Source of the DNA: Streptomyces sp. T39
GTDB taxonomy: Bacteria; Actinomycetota; Actinomycetes; Streptomycetales; Streptomycetaceae
DNA length: 64,000 nucleotides
Assembly: GCF_008042045.1 (NCBI RefSeq)
Contig: NZ_RDBP01000012.1
Location: 3,313,772 to 3,377,771, forward strand
Direction of reading: 5' to 3'
Part shown: positions 50,707 through 58,720 of the stretch, piece by piece
Position numbering within the stretch: position 1 is the stretch's first letter
How the letters are laid out: each line of letters begins with the position of its first letter
Made by a program: the position numbers and the translations under genes
Notes under the pieces: generated by a model
Told to the model about the DNA's origin: nothing
Databases searched by the model: none
What the model saw: only the letters and a program-made list of their open reading frames with translations

Positions 50707-51219
50707 TCACGGGGGCGGCTCCAGACCGGACAGCAGCGAGGCCACGTCCAGACCCGTCAGCAGGTACTGCTCGAAGGCCGCGTTGTGCAGCGCCCACGGT
50801 GAGCGCCGCAGCCGCACCCGGTCGATCGCGCCGTCGCTGTCGTGCCCCAGTTCGATCAGGGTCTGGGCGGCCAGCAGGCCCGACCGGTTGTAGCCCGAGT
50901 AGCACCGCACCAGCACCCGCCGGCCCGCGCGTACGGCATCGGCCGCCACCACCGCGAGCCGGCGCACGCTGTCGATCTCGCCCGCGGTGAGCCAGTCGTC
51001 GGGTATGGGCGCCACATGGTGCTCCACCCCGGAGCCCGGGCCGTGGCCCGCCCGCGTCCAGAGGCTGATCACCACGTCGAACTCGCGGTCCACCACCACG
51101 TCCTGGTGCCGCTGCCGCCCGTCCGACCAGACATGGCCGCCCATCCAGAGGCCGGTGGTGATCTCGTCCCACCGCGACCGCGGTTCCGGGACGTCGCCCT
51201 CCCGGCGGCGGGTCCTCAC
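50707..51219 (-). CDS. dual-specificity/tyrosine phosphatase-like protein
   Basis: A 170-aa protein with the cysteine-phosphatase P-loop VLVRCYSGYNRSG (C106-x5-R112-S) and upstream Asp residues in PIPDDW that could be the general acid. The N-terminal WDEITTGLWMGGHVW and the strand FDVVISLWTRAGHG are typical of DSP-fold proteins. It starts at the GTG that overlaps the upstream gene by 4 bp, so the pair is translationally coupled. Substrates are unknown. Confidence 0.83.
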   Translation of the reverse strand: MRTRRREGDVPEPRSRWDEITTGLWMGGHVWSDGRQRHQDVVVDREFDVVISLWTRAGHGPGSGVEHHVAPIPDDWLTAGEIDSVRRLAVVAADAVRAGRRVLVRCYSGYNRSGLLAAQTLIELGHDSDGAIDRVRLRRSPWALHNAAFEQYLLTGLDVASLLSGLEPPP

Positions 51220-52028
51220 TGCGCGGCGGGCTCGGGCCGTACCGGCGGTGTCTGGGCGGGGACGGCCGGGGCCAGCTGGGGGGCCAGCCACACCGGCACG
51301 CCGCCGAGCAGCCGGAACAGCCGATGGGCCTCGGCCCGGAGACGTCCGGCCTCCGGTTCCGTCTCGCAGTCGGCGAGTCCGGCGAGTGCCGGCGCGGTCC
51401 CGATCAGATAGCCCAGTTCCTCCCGGATGCGCAGGCACTCGGCGAAGCCCTGCCGCGCGATGGCCAACTCACCCTCCCGCAGGGCGAGTCCGGCCAGCTG
51501 CTGCGAGGTGAACGAGAGCAGCAGGGGGTCGCCGTGGGTCCCCGCCCCGGCGTGCGCCCGCTCGTAGGCGGCGCGCGCGGCCTGCGGGGCGTCGGCGATG
51601 TGCTCCGCGAGCAGACCCCGCCGGAAGTCGAGCAGGGGCCGCCGCGGCGACGAGGGGGAGAGCAGGGCCGCGGCCCGGCCGAGCGCCGAGCGCGCCTCGT
51701 CGGCGCGGTCCCGCACACCGAGGCGGGTCGCCGCGTACGCGAGGCGTCCGCGCTCGCTCGCCGCGCCGCCGCGTTCCTCGTCGTCGCGCGCCACCGCCTC
51801 GGCGGTGCGCAGCGCGTCCTCGGCCTCGGGCCAGCCCTCGCAGGTGAACAGGCAGCGTTCGACGAGCAGTCCGGCCCGTTCCAGGGCGGCCGCGGGCTCG
51901 GCTGCCCGGGGCGCGAGCAGGGCCGCCGCGTCGGTCCAACAGCCGCGCGAACGCAGCCGCCATACCGCGGTCTGGAGTGGATCGTCACCTGCTGTGGTTC
52001 CCGAACCAGACATGGCGGTATGCGCCAC
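51216..52028 (-). CDS. TPR-like helical repeat protein, 270 aa
   Basis: A soluble protein built of Ala/Arg/Leu helices in a TPR-like pattern: ALERAGLLVERCLFTCEGWPEAEDALRTAE in pieces, YAATRLGVRDRADEARSALG and LAGLALREGELAIARQGFAE. No catalytic motif. The GTG at 52028 follows GGGGAGGGCAA; an ATG five codons later is the alternative. It is coupled to the phosphatase-like gene, so it may be its scaffold or substrate adaptor (inference). Confidence 0.72.
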   Translation of the reverse strand: MAHTAMSGSGTTAGDDPLQTAVWRLRSRGCWTDAAALLAPRAAEPAAALERAGLLVERCLFTCEGWPEAEDALRTAEAVARDDEERGGAASERGRLAYAATRLGVRDRADEARSALGRAAALLSPSSPRRPLLDFRRGLLAEHIADAPQAARAAYERAHAGAGTHGDPLLLSFTSQQLAGLALREGELAIARQGFAECLRIREELGYLIGTAPALAGLADCETEPEAGRLRAEAHRLFRLLGGVPVWLAPQLAPAVPAQTPPVRPEPAAQ

Positions 52029-52115
52029 TTGCCCTCCCCTAGCACGCCATTGAGCTGTCGAGTCAGAACGGAATCTCAGCATGGATGGGCGCGCCGGGCC
52101 AAGGGGTCGAGTGAA

Positions 52116-52442
52116 TCAGTTCACAATCTTTCGGCGGCCGACCGGGTGACCACCGGCACCGTTCCCGGGCGCCGGTGGAGCCGGATGTCCCCTTCGTTCC
52201 ACGGCGCCCGCCCGCTCGGCGGCACCGCCCCCGGGGGCCGCCCCGGCGTCAACCAGATGGATCTCACCATGACCCGCACGGGTGCGGGCGCCGGAGGGCG
52301 GACCGCGGGGGGCCGATGCCGGCAGCGCGCCCGGGCGCCCTCGGCGGGACGCGCGCACAGACGCCGAGTACACCGCGATGCGCAGCGACCGGGCCGGGTC
52401 CGTCGCCCCATGGGTGGACACGGGCGTAGACGGCACGGGCAT
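52116..52442 (-). pseudogene. possible remnant of an NADPH-dependent FMN reductase N-terminus
   Basis: The minus-strand frame MPVPSTPVSTHGATDPARSL then RIAVYSASVRASRRGRPG resembles the first beta-strand and phosphate loop of NADPH-dependent FMN reductases (LRIAV..GSVR..RRGR). GEIHLVDAG resembles their second strand. The remainder is low-complexity and does not continue the fold, and there is no ribosome-binding site. It lies in a 540-bp gap otherwise filled by the pucR-end repeats. It could also be chance. Confidence 0.25.
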
Positions 52443-52491
52443 CAGCCGATCCGCCGGGACCGGCTGCTGCGGCGCATGCTCCGACGGTCCG

Positions 52492-52591
52492 TCCGCCGGC
52501 TCAGCTCCTCCGCAGGGCGAGGAATCCGCCGGCTCAGCTCCTCCGCAGGGCGAGGAATCCGCCCCTCTCAGCTCATCCGCAGGGCGAGGAA
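52492..52591. repeat. three tandem 33-34-bp copies of the 3' end of pucR
   Basis: Copies at 52492-52524 and 52525-52557 are identical. The third (52558-52591) is the real 3' end of pucR, including its stop codon. Read on the minus strand each encodes FLALR and then S and a stop, so the last codons and stop of the gene have been duplicated twice downstream. Confidence 0.93.
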
Positions 52592-54268
52592 GAAGTCCAG
52601 CTTGTCCTCCAGGCGGGACAGGTCCCGGCCCGTCAGCTGCTCGATGCGGCCGACCCGGTAGCGCAGGGTGTTCACGTGCAGATGGAGCCGGGCCGCGCAG
52701 CGGGTCCAGGAGCCGTCGGAGTCGAGGAACGCCTCCAGGGTGGGGATCAGCTCCGCCCGGTGGCGGCGGTCGTAGTCGCGCAGCGGGTCCAGCAGCCGGG
52801 CCGTGAAGGCGCGGCGGACGTCGTCGGGGACGAAGGGCAGCAGCAGCACGTGCGAGGCGAGCTCGTGGTGTCCCGCCGCGCAGACCCGGCCGGGCCGTGC
52901 CGCCGCGACCCGGCGGGCGTGGCGGGCCTCCTCCAGCGCGCCGCGCAGCCCCTCGGCCGAGTGCACCGCGGCGCTGACGCCGAGGGTGAGGCGCCCGTCG
53001 TCGGCGAGGCCGGCCGTCAGGGGCATGCGGACCGACTCCAGCAGGGCGTCGGCGTGCAGGCCCTCGTCCAGCGGAGCCGGGTCGGCCTCCTCGCCGGTGC
53101 CCGGCGGGGCGAGCGCGGGCAGCGGCACCAGGGCGATGGCCTCGTCGCCGCTGTGCGCGACGGCGATGCGGTCCGCCGACTCCGGGCCGGTCGCCGCCGG
53201 GTCGACGAGGATCTCCTCCAGCAGAGACTGTGCCACCGGACCCGACTCGACCTCGGTGCCGGCGCCCCACTCGACGCGGGCGACCACCACCTGCCAGTGC
53301 GGAGCCGTGCCCAGCCCGGGCAGCAGCACGGGGGCGGCCACCCGCAGCCGGGCCGCGATCTCGGCGGGCGCCGCACCTGTCTGGACGAGTTCCAGGACCT
53401 CCTGGGCGAGCCGGCGGCGCACCGTGCGCGCCGCCTCGCGGCGGTCGCGTTCGACGGCGATCAGCTGGGTGACGCCCTGGAGCAGGTCGAGCCGGGCCGC
53501 AGGCCAGTCCCCGGCGTCCGCCTCCACGGCGAGCAGCCAGTCCGACAGCACGCTCTCGCGCACGTCCCGGGTGGCCGGGGCCGCGCCGCGCCCGGTGTTG
53601 CGGATCGGGAAGAGCGAGTAGGTGGCGCCGTCGGCCACCACCCGGTGCGGGGCGCGCCGGCCCGTGCGCACGGCGGCCAGGTGCTCGCCCGCGAGCAGCG
53701 CGCCGGTCGCCGCGGGCAGCCCCCCGGCGGCGCTGCCGGCGCCGGCGATCCGGCGGCCGGTGGGGGAAAGGACCCAGGCCCGCAGGTCGAGGTCGGAGCC
53801 GAGGAGATCCAGGACCGCGTCGGGTCCGCCGCCCGCCGGGCCCGAGGTCATCAGCCTCCTGTGCCTGTCGACGACCGCGGCGAGGTCGCCGGCGCGCTCC
53901 CCGGACACCTGGCGGACGACGTACTCGGTGATCGTCGCGAACGCAACGGACTCGTTCACCGCGAACAGCGGGAGCCGGTGGCGCGAACACGCCTGCACGA
54001 GATCGTCGGGGATGTCGCCGAGCTCCGCCTCGCCCGCGGCGAGCCCCGCCACCTGAGCGCCCGCGAGGATGCGCACGAAGGGCTCGGAGTCCTCGGCGGC
54101 GCGGCGCCAGGCCAGACCGGTCAGCACCAGTTCGCCGCCGGACAGGTACCGGCTGGGATCCTTGAGATCGGTGGTCATCACCCCGCGCACCCCGCGGTCG
54201 AGCTCGTCCTGGCCGCCGAGCAGCCGCAGGCCCAGCGCGTCGTTCTCCAGCAGTGCGCGCAGCCGCAT
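52568..54268 (-). CDS. pucR: PucR family purine catabolism regulator
   Basis: A 566-aa regulator. An N-terminal PucR-like sensor domain (MRLRALLENDALGLRLLGGQ, SRYLSGGELVLTGLAWRR) is followed by a GGDEF-like CdaR-type middle domain and a C-terminal HTH_30 (AFLDSDGSWTRCAARLHLHV, NTLRYRVGRIEQLTG). It is divergent from the xanthine dehydrogenase operon and is its likely activator or repressor. The ATG at 54268 is immediately preceded in frame by a GTG, which is equally possible. Its 3' end is tandemly duplicated. Confidence 0.92.
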   Translation of the reverse strand: MRLRALLENDALGLRLLGGQDELDRGVRGVMTTDLKDPSRYLSGGELVLTGLAWRRAAEDSEPFVRILAGAQVAGLAAGEAELGDIPDDLVQACSRHRLPLFAVNESVAFATITEYVVRQVSGERAGDLAAVVDRHRRLMTSGPAGGGPDAVLDLLGSDLDLRAWVLSPTGRRIAGAGSAAGGLPAATGALLAGEHLAAVRTGRRAPHRVVADGATYSLFPIRNTGRGAAPATRDVRESVLSDWLLAVEADAGDWPAARLDLLQGVTQLIAVERDRREAARTVRRRLAQEVLELVQTGAAPAEIAARLRVAAPVLLPGLGTAPHWQVVVARVEWGAGTEVESGPVAQSLLEEILVDPAATGPESADRIAVAHSGDEAIALVPLPALAPPGTGEEADPAPLDEGLHADALLESVRMPLTAGLADDGRLTLGVSAAVHSAEGLRGALEEARHARRVAAARPGRVCAAGHHELASHVLLLPFVPDDVRRAFTARLLDPLRDYDRRHRAELIPTLEAFLDSDGSWTRCAARLHLHVNTLRYRVGRIEQLTGRDLSRLEDKLDFFLALRMS

Positions 54269-54326
54269 CACGTCGCCGCCGATCTGTCTCGTTGTTACCG
54301 GGTACGGACGGAAATCCGTGGCCAGG

Positions 54327-54342
54327 GTTTCCAGGGGGAAAC
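54327..54342. promoter_or_regulatory. short inverted repeat in the pucR-xdh divergent region
   Basis: GTTTCC, AGGG, GGAAAC (perfect 6-bp arms) lies 59 bp from the pucR start in the 292-bp divergent region (54269-54560). No convincing -10/-35 boxes or established PucR site were found elsewhere in this region. Confidence 0.3.
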
Positions 54343-54560
54343 GGTGAGGTTGCCGATCTCCGCTTTTCGTTCGAATCTACAAGACGAGGGAGGCGACCAG
54401 CCAACTCCTTCATGTCTTCGGTGACTGCACCCGGCTCATCACGCCTTGTGTACTGGACCACATCGCATGAACACCACGTGAACACTCCAGTCGAGGGCCG
54501 GCCGTCCCGGGCCCGTTGCGACGGACCCCGATCACACGATCAAGAAGAAGAGAGCCGCTC

Positions 54561-55451
54561 ATGGACTTCCTTCGCCCCGCCAGCTGGGAGGAGGCGCTCG
54601 CCGCGAAGGCCGAGCACCCCACAGCCGTCCCCCTCGCCGGTGGCACCGATGTGATGGTCGAGATCAACTTCGACCACCGCCGGCCCGAGTACCTCCTGGA
54701 CCTGAACCGCATCGGCGAGCTGACCGAGTGGGAGGTCGGGGGCGAGAGCGTCCGGCTGGGGGCCTCCGTGCCCTACACCGCGATCATGGAGAACCTGCGC
54801 GCCGAGCTGCCCGGGCTCGCGCTCGCCTCGCACACCGTGGCCTCCCCGCAGATCCGCAACCGCGGCGGCGTCGGTGGCAACCTCGGCACCGCCTCCCCGG
54901 CCGGCGACGCCCACCCGGCCCTGCTCGCCGCGGGCGCCGAGGTCGAGGCCGAGTCGGTGCGCGGCACGCGCATGATCCCCATCGACGAGTTCTACACCGG
55001 GGTGAAGCGCAACGCGCTCGCCCCCGACGAGCTCATCCGCGCCGTGCACATCAAGAAGGCCGACGGGCCGCAGCAGTACTCCAAGGTCGGCACCCGCAAC
55101 GCCATGGTCATCGCGGTGTGCGCCTTCGGCCTCGCGCTGCACCCCGCGACCCGCACCGTGCGGACCGGCATCGGCTCCGCCGCGCCCACCCCGGTGCGCG
55201 CCACCGCGGCCGAGGAGTTCCTGAACGCCGCGCTGGAGGAGGGCGGCTTCTGGGAGAGCGGCAAGATCATCACCCCGTCGGTCGCCAAGCAGTTCGCGGA
55301 GCTCGCATCCGGCGCCTGCAACCCGATCGACGACGTGCGCGGTACCGCGAAGTACCGCCGTCACGCGGTCGGCATCATGGCCCGCCGCACGCTGGGCTGG
55401 ACCTGGGAGCAGTACCGCGGCACCGCCCGCACGCTGGAAGGAGCTGCATAG
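54561..55451 (+). CDS. xanthine dehydrogenase FAD-binding subunit
   Basis: A 296-aa molybdopterin dehydrogenase FAD-binding subunit (XdhB type). The FAD-binding motif is VPLAGGTDVMVEINF (residues 23-37), followed by TVASPQIRNRGGVGGNLGTA and SPAGDAHPALLAAGAEVEAE. It accepts electrons from the [2Fe-2S] subunit and passes them to NAD or another acceptor. It starts at 54561 with a weak AGAAGAGAG ribosome-binding site and ends 2 bp before the Fe-S subunit gene. First gene of the purine oxidation operon. Confidence 0.94.
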   Translation: MDFLRPASWEEALAAKAEHPTAVPLAGGTDVMVEINFDHRRPEYLLDLNRIGELTEWEVGGESVRLGASVPYTAIMENLRAELPGLALASHTVASPQIRNRGGVGGNLGTASPAGDAHPALLAAGAEVEAESVRGTRMIPIDEFYTGVKRNALAPDELIRAVHIKKADGPQQYSKVGTRNAMVIAVCAFGLALHPATRTVRTGIGSAAPTPVRATAAEEFLNAALEEGGFWESGKIITPSVAKQFAELASGACNPIDDVRGTAKYRRHAVGIMARRTLGWTWEQYRGTARTLEGAA

Positions 55452-55453
55452 CC

Positions 55454-56047
55454 ATGCGCGTCAACTTCACCGTCAACGGACGCCGCCAGGAAGCGGACGA
55501 CGTCTGGGAGGGCGAGAGCCTGCTCTACGTCCTGCGCGAGCGCCTCGGCCTGCCGGGCTCCAAGAACGCCTGCGAACAGGGCGAATGCGGCTCCTGCACG
55601 GTCCGCCTCGACGGCGTGCCGGTCTGCGCCTGCCTGGTCGCCGCCGGCCAGGTCGAGGGCCGCGAGGTCGTGACCGTCGAAGGGCTCGCCGACTACGCCA
55701 GGCAGCGGGCCGAGCACGGCGGCTGCGCCTCCGGCGCCTGCGGCACCAGCCTCCAGGAGGCCCGGGGCTGGAGCGCCAGGGGCACCGACTCGCAGACCGG
55801 CGAGGGCACCGAGCTCTCCCCGATCCAGCAGGCGTTCCTCGACGCCGGCGCCGTGCAGTGCGGCTTCTGCACCCCCGGGCTGCTGGTCGCCGCCGACGAG
55901 ATGCTGGAGCGCAACCCCTCGCCGTCCGACGAGGACATCCGCGAGGCGCTCTCCGGCAACCTGTGCCGCTGCACCGGCTACGAGACGATCCTGGACGCCG
56001 TCCGCCTCGCGGCCGCCCGCCAGGGACACGAGGAAGCGACGGTCTGA
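55454..56047 (+). CDS. xanthine dehydrogenase [2Fe-2S] subunit
   Basis: A 197-aa two-cluster subunit. The plant-ferredoxin cluster is ACEQGECGSCTV and onward to the Cys at VPVCACL. The helical-domain cluster is QCGFCTPGLL with CRCTGYETI. A Gly/Ala/Ser-rich insertion (GGCASGACGTSLQEARGWSA, about residues 95-120) between the two domains lengthens it beyond the usual 160-170 aa. It carries electrons from the molybdenum centre to FAD. AAGGAG precedes it. Confidence 0.94.
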   Translation: MRVNFTVNGRRQEADDVWEGESLLYVLRERLGLPGSKNACEQGECGSCTVRLDGVPVCACLVAAGQVEGREVVTVEGLADYARQRAEHGGCASGACGTSLQEARGWSARGTDSQTGEGTELSPIQQAFLDAGAVQCGFCTPGLLVAADEMLERNPSPSDEDIREALSGNLCRCTGYETILDAVRLAAARQGHEEATV

Positions 56048-56049
56048 CG

Positions 56050-58455
56050 ATGACACAGCACACCCGGGCCGCGTCCGCCCCGGCGGGCACCCCCACCACC
56101 GTCACCCAGGGCTCCCGCACCAAGGGCGGGATCGGCGAGTCCACGCTCCGTCCCGACGGCACCCTCAAGGTCACCGGCGAATTCGCGTACTCCTCGGACA
56201 TGTGGCACGAGGACATGCTCTGGGGCCAGATCCTGCGCTCCACCGTCGCCCACGCCGAGATCGTCTCCATCGACACCTCCGAGGCGCTCGCCCAGGCCGG
56301 CGTCTACGCGGTCCTCACCTACGACGACCTGCCGACCGAGGTGAAGAACTACGGTCTGGAGATCCAGGACACCCCCGTCCTCGCCCACGGCGTCGTACGC
56401 CACCACGGCGAGCCGGTGGCCCTGGTCGCCGCCGACCACCCCGAGACCGCGCGCCGCGCCGCCGCCAAGATCAGGGTCGAGTACCGCGAGCTGCCCGTCG
56501 TCACCGACGAGGCCACCGCGACCGCGCCCGGCGCCCCGCTGCTGCACCCCGGCCGCGACGACCACCACGCCGGCCATGTGCCGCACCCGAACATCGTGCA
56601 CCGCCAGCCGATCGTCCGCGGCGACGCCGACGAGGCGGCGAAGCGGGCCGACGTGATCGTCTCCGGCGAGTACGTCTTCGGCATGCAGGACCAGGCGTTC
56701 CTCGGCCCCGAGTCCGGCCTCGCCGTGCCCGCCGAGGACGGCGGCGTCGACCTCTACGTGGCCACCCAGTGGCTCCACTCCGACCTGCGCCAGATCGCGC
56801 CCGTCCTCGGTCTGCCCGAGGACAAGGTGCGGATGACGCTCTCCGGCGTCGGCGGCGCCTTCGGCGGCCGCGAGGACCTGTCGATGCAGATCCACGCCTG
56901 CCTGCTGGCGCTGCGCACCGGCAAGCCCGTCAAGATCGTCTACAACCGCTTCGAGTCCTTCTTCGGGCACGTGCACCGCCACCCGGCGAAGCTCTGGTAC
57001 GAGCACGGCGCGACCAAGGACGGCAAACTCACCCACATGCGGTGCCGCATCGTCCTCGACGGCGGCGCCTACGCCTCCGCCTCCCCGGCCGTCGTCGGCA
57101 ACGCCTCCTCGCTCTCCGTCGGCCCCTACGTCGTCGAGGACGTCGACATCGAGGCGATCGCGCTCTACACCAACAATCCGCCCTGCGGCGCGATGCGCGG
57201 CTTCGGCGCGGTCCAGGCGTGCTTCGCCTACGAGGCGCAGATGGACAAGCTCGCCAAGGCCCTCGACATGGACCCGGTCGCCTTCCGGCAGCTCAACGCC
57301 ATGGAGCAGGGCACCCTGCTGCCGACCGGCCAGCCGGTCGACTCCCCGGCGCCCGTCGCCGAACTGCTGCGCCGCGTCTCGTCCCGCCCGCTGCCGCCCG
57401 AGCGCCAGTGGGAGACCACCGAGGGCGCCGACGTCCGGGCCCTGCCCGGCGGTCTGTCCAACACCACGCACGGCGAAGGCGTCGTCCGCGGCGTCGGCTA
57501 CGCGGTCGGCATCAAGAACGTCGGCTTCTCCGAGGGCTTCGACGACTACTCCACCGCAAAGGTGCGCATGGAGGTGGTCGCCGGCGAGCCGGTGGCCACC
57601 GTGCACACCGCGATGGCGGAGGTCGGCCAGGGCGGCATCACCGTCCACGCGCAGATCGCCCGCACCGAGCTCGGCGTCACCCGGGTGACCATCAACCCGG
57701 CCGACACCCAGGTCGGTTCGGCGGGTTCCACCTCGGCCTCCCGCCAGACGTACGTCACCGGTGGCGCGGTGAAGAACTCCTGCGAACTCGTCCGGGAGAA
57801 GGTCCTCGAACTCGGGCGCCGCAGGTTCGGCTCGTACCACCCGGCCTGGGCGACCGCCGAACTCCTGCTGGAGGGCGGCAAGGTCGTCACCGACGGCGGC
57901 GAGGTCCTCGCCGACCTGGTCGACGTCCTGGAGGACGAGGCCGTCGAGATCGAGGCCGAGTGGCGGCACCGCCCCACCGAGGCCTTCGACCTGCGGACCG
58001 GACAGGGCAACGGCCACGTCCAGTACTCCTTCGCCGCGCACCGCGCGGTCGTCGAGGTGGACACCGAGCTCGGTCTGGTGAAGGTCATCGAGCTCGCCTG
58101 CGCCCAGGACGTCGGCAAGGCGCTCAACCCGCTGTCCGTGGTCGGCCAGATCCAGGGCGGCACCACCCAGGGGCTGGGTGTCGCCGTCATGGAGGAGATC
58201 GTCGTCGACCCGAAGACGGCCAAGGTGCGGAACCCGTCCTTCACGGACTACCTGATCCCCACCATCCTCGACACGCCGACCATCCCGGTCGACGTGCTCG
58301 AACTCGCCGACGACAACGCCCCCTACGGGCTGCGCGGCATCGGCGAGGCCCCCACCCTGTCGTCCACCCCGGCCGTCCTCGCGGCGATCCGGAACGCGAC
58401 CGGACTGGAACTGAACAGGACGCCGGTGCGCCCCGAGCACCTCACCGGCACCTGA
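56050..58455 (+). CDS. xanthine dehydrogenase molybdopterin-binding subunit
   Basis: An 801-aa molybdenum hydroxylase large subunit oxidising hypoxanthine/xanthine to urate. Cofactor and substrate segments: SGVGGAFGGREDLS, NPPCGAMRGFGAVQ (substrate-binding Arg), GQGGITVHAQIARTELG and the catalytic Glu in LRGIGEAPTLSSTP near the C-terminus. It starts 2 bp after the Fe-S subunit stop. Context with PucR, a purine permease and XdhC fixes the pathway. Confidence 0.95.
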   Translation: MTQHTRAASAPAGTPTTVTQGSRTKGGIGESTLRPDGTLKVTGEFAYSSDMWHEDMLWGQILRSTVAHAEIVSIDTSEALAQAGVYAVLTYDDLPTEVKNYGLEIQDTPVLAHGVVRHHGEPVALVAADHPETARRAAAKIRVEYRELPVVTDEATATAPGAPLLHPGRDDHHAGHVPHPNIVHRQPIVRGDADEAAKRADVIVSGEYVFGMQDQAFLGPESGLAVPAEDGGVDLYVATQWLHSDLRQIAPVLGLPEDKVRMTLSGVGGAFGGREDLSMQIHACLLALRTGKPVKIVYNRFESFFGHVHRHPAKLWYEHGATKDGKLTHMRCRIVLDGGAYASASPAVVGNASSLSVGPYVVEDVDIEAIALYTNNPPCGAMRGFGAVQACFAYEAQMDKLAKALDMDPVAFRQLNAMEQGTLLPTGQPVDSPAPVAELLRRVSSRPLPPERQWETTEGADVRALPGGLSNTTHGEGVVRGVGYAVGIKNVGFSEGFDDYSTAKVRMEVVAGEPVATVHTAMAEVGQGGITVHAQIARTELGVTRVTINPADTQVGSAGSTSASRQTYVTGGAVKNSCELVREKVLELGRRRFGSYHPAWATAELLLEGGKVVTDGGEVLADLVDVLEDEAVEIEAEWRHRPTEAFDLRTGQGNGHVQYSFAAHRAVVEVDTELGLVKVIELACAQDVGKALNPLSVVGQIQGGTTQGLGVAVMEEIVVDPKTAKVRNPSFTDYLIPTILDTPTIPVDVLELADDNAPYGLRGIGEAPTLSSTPAVLAAIRNATGLELNRTPVRPEHLTGT

Positions 58456-58474
58456 CCGGGACCAGGACTCCGAC

Positions 58475-58544
58475 TCTCCGGGCGGTGCGCGCCATGCCTC
58501 CGAGGAACGTCACCTTCCTCCACCGTGCCCGCACCGCCCGGAGA
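58475..58544 (+). terminator. nested hairpin after the xdh structural genes
   Basis: Outer 15-bp perfect stem (58475-58489 with 58530-58544, arm TCTCCGGGCGGTGCG) enclosing an inner GAGGAA/TTCCTC stem (58502-58507 with 58515-58520). It lies 19 bp after the xanthine dehydrogenase stop. It may be a terminator, or an mRNA-processing or attenuation element between xdh and the permease. The rest of the 265-bp gap to 58720 shows no gene. Confidence 0.6.
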
Positions 58545-58720
58545 ACCCCGTGCCGCACCGCTCGCGGCCGTACCACCACCCCCACGCAGTACCCCGCACC
58601 ACCCCGAAGAGCACGTTCACCTCGGGCCGTCCCCCGGGTCGTGCAGCCGAAGCACCTTCCCAAATCCCGTCATCTCCAGTCAGTACGGCGGGTGCCCCTG
58701 TGAACCTTGGGAGTAGGCCC

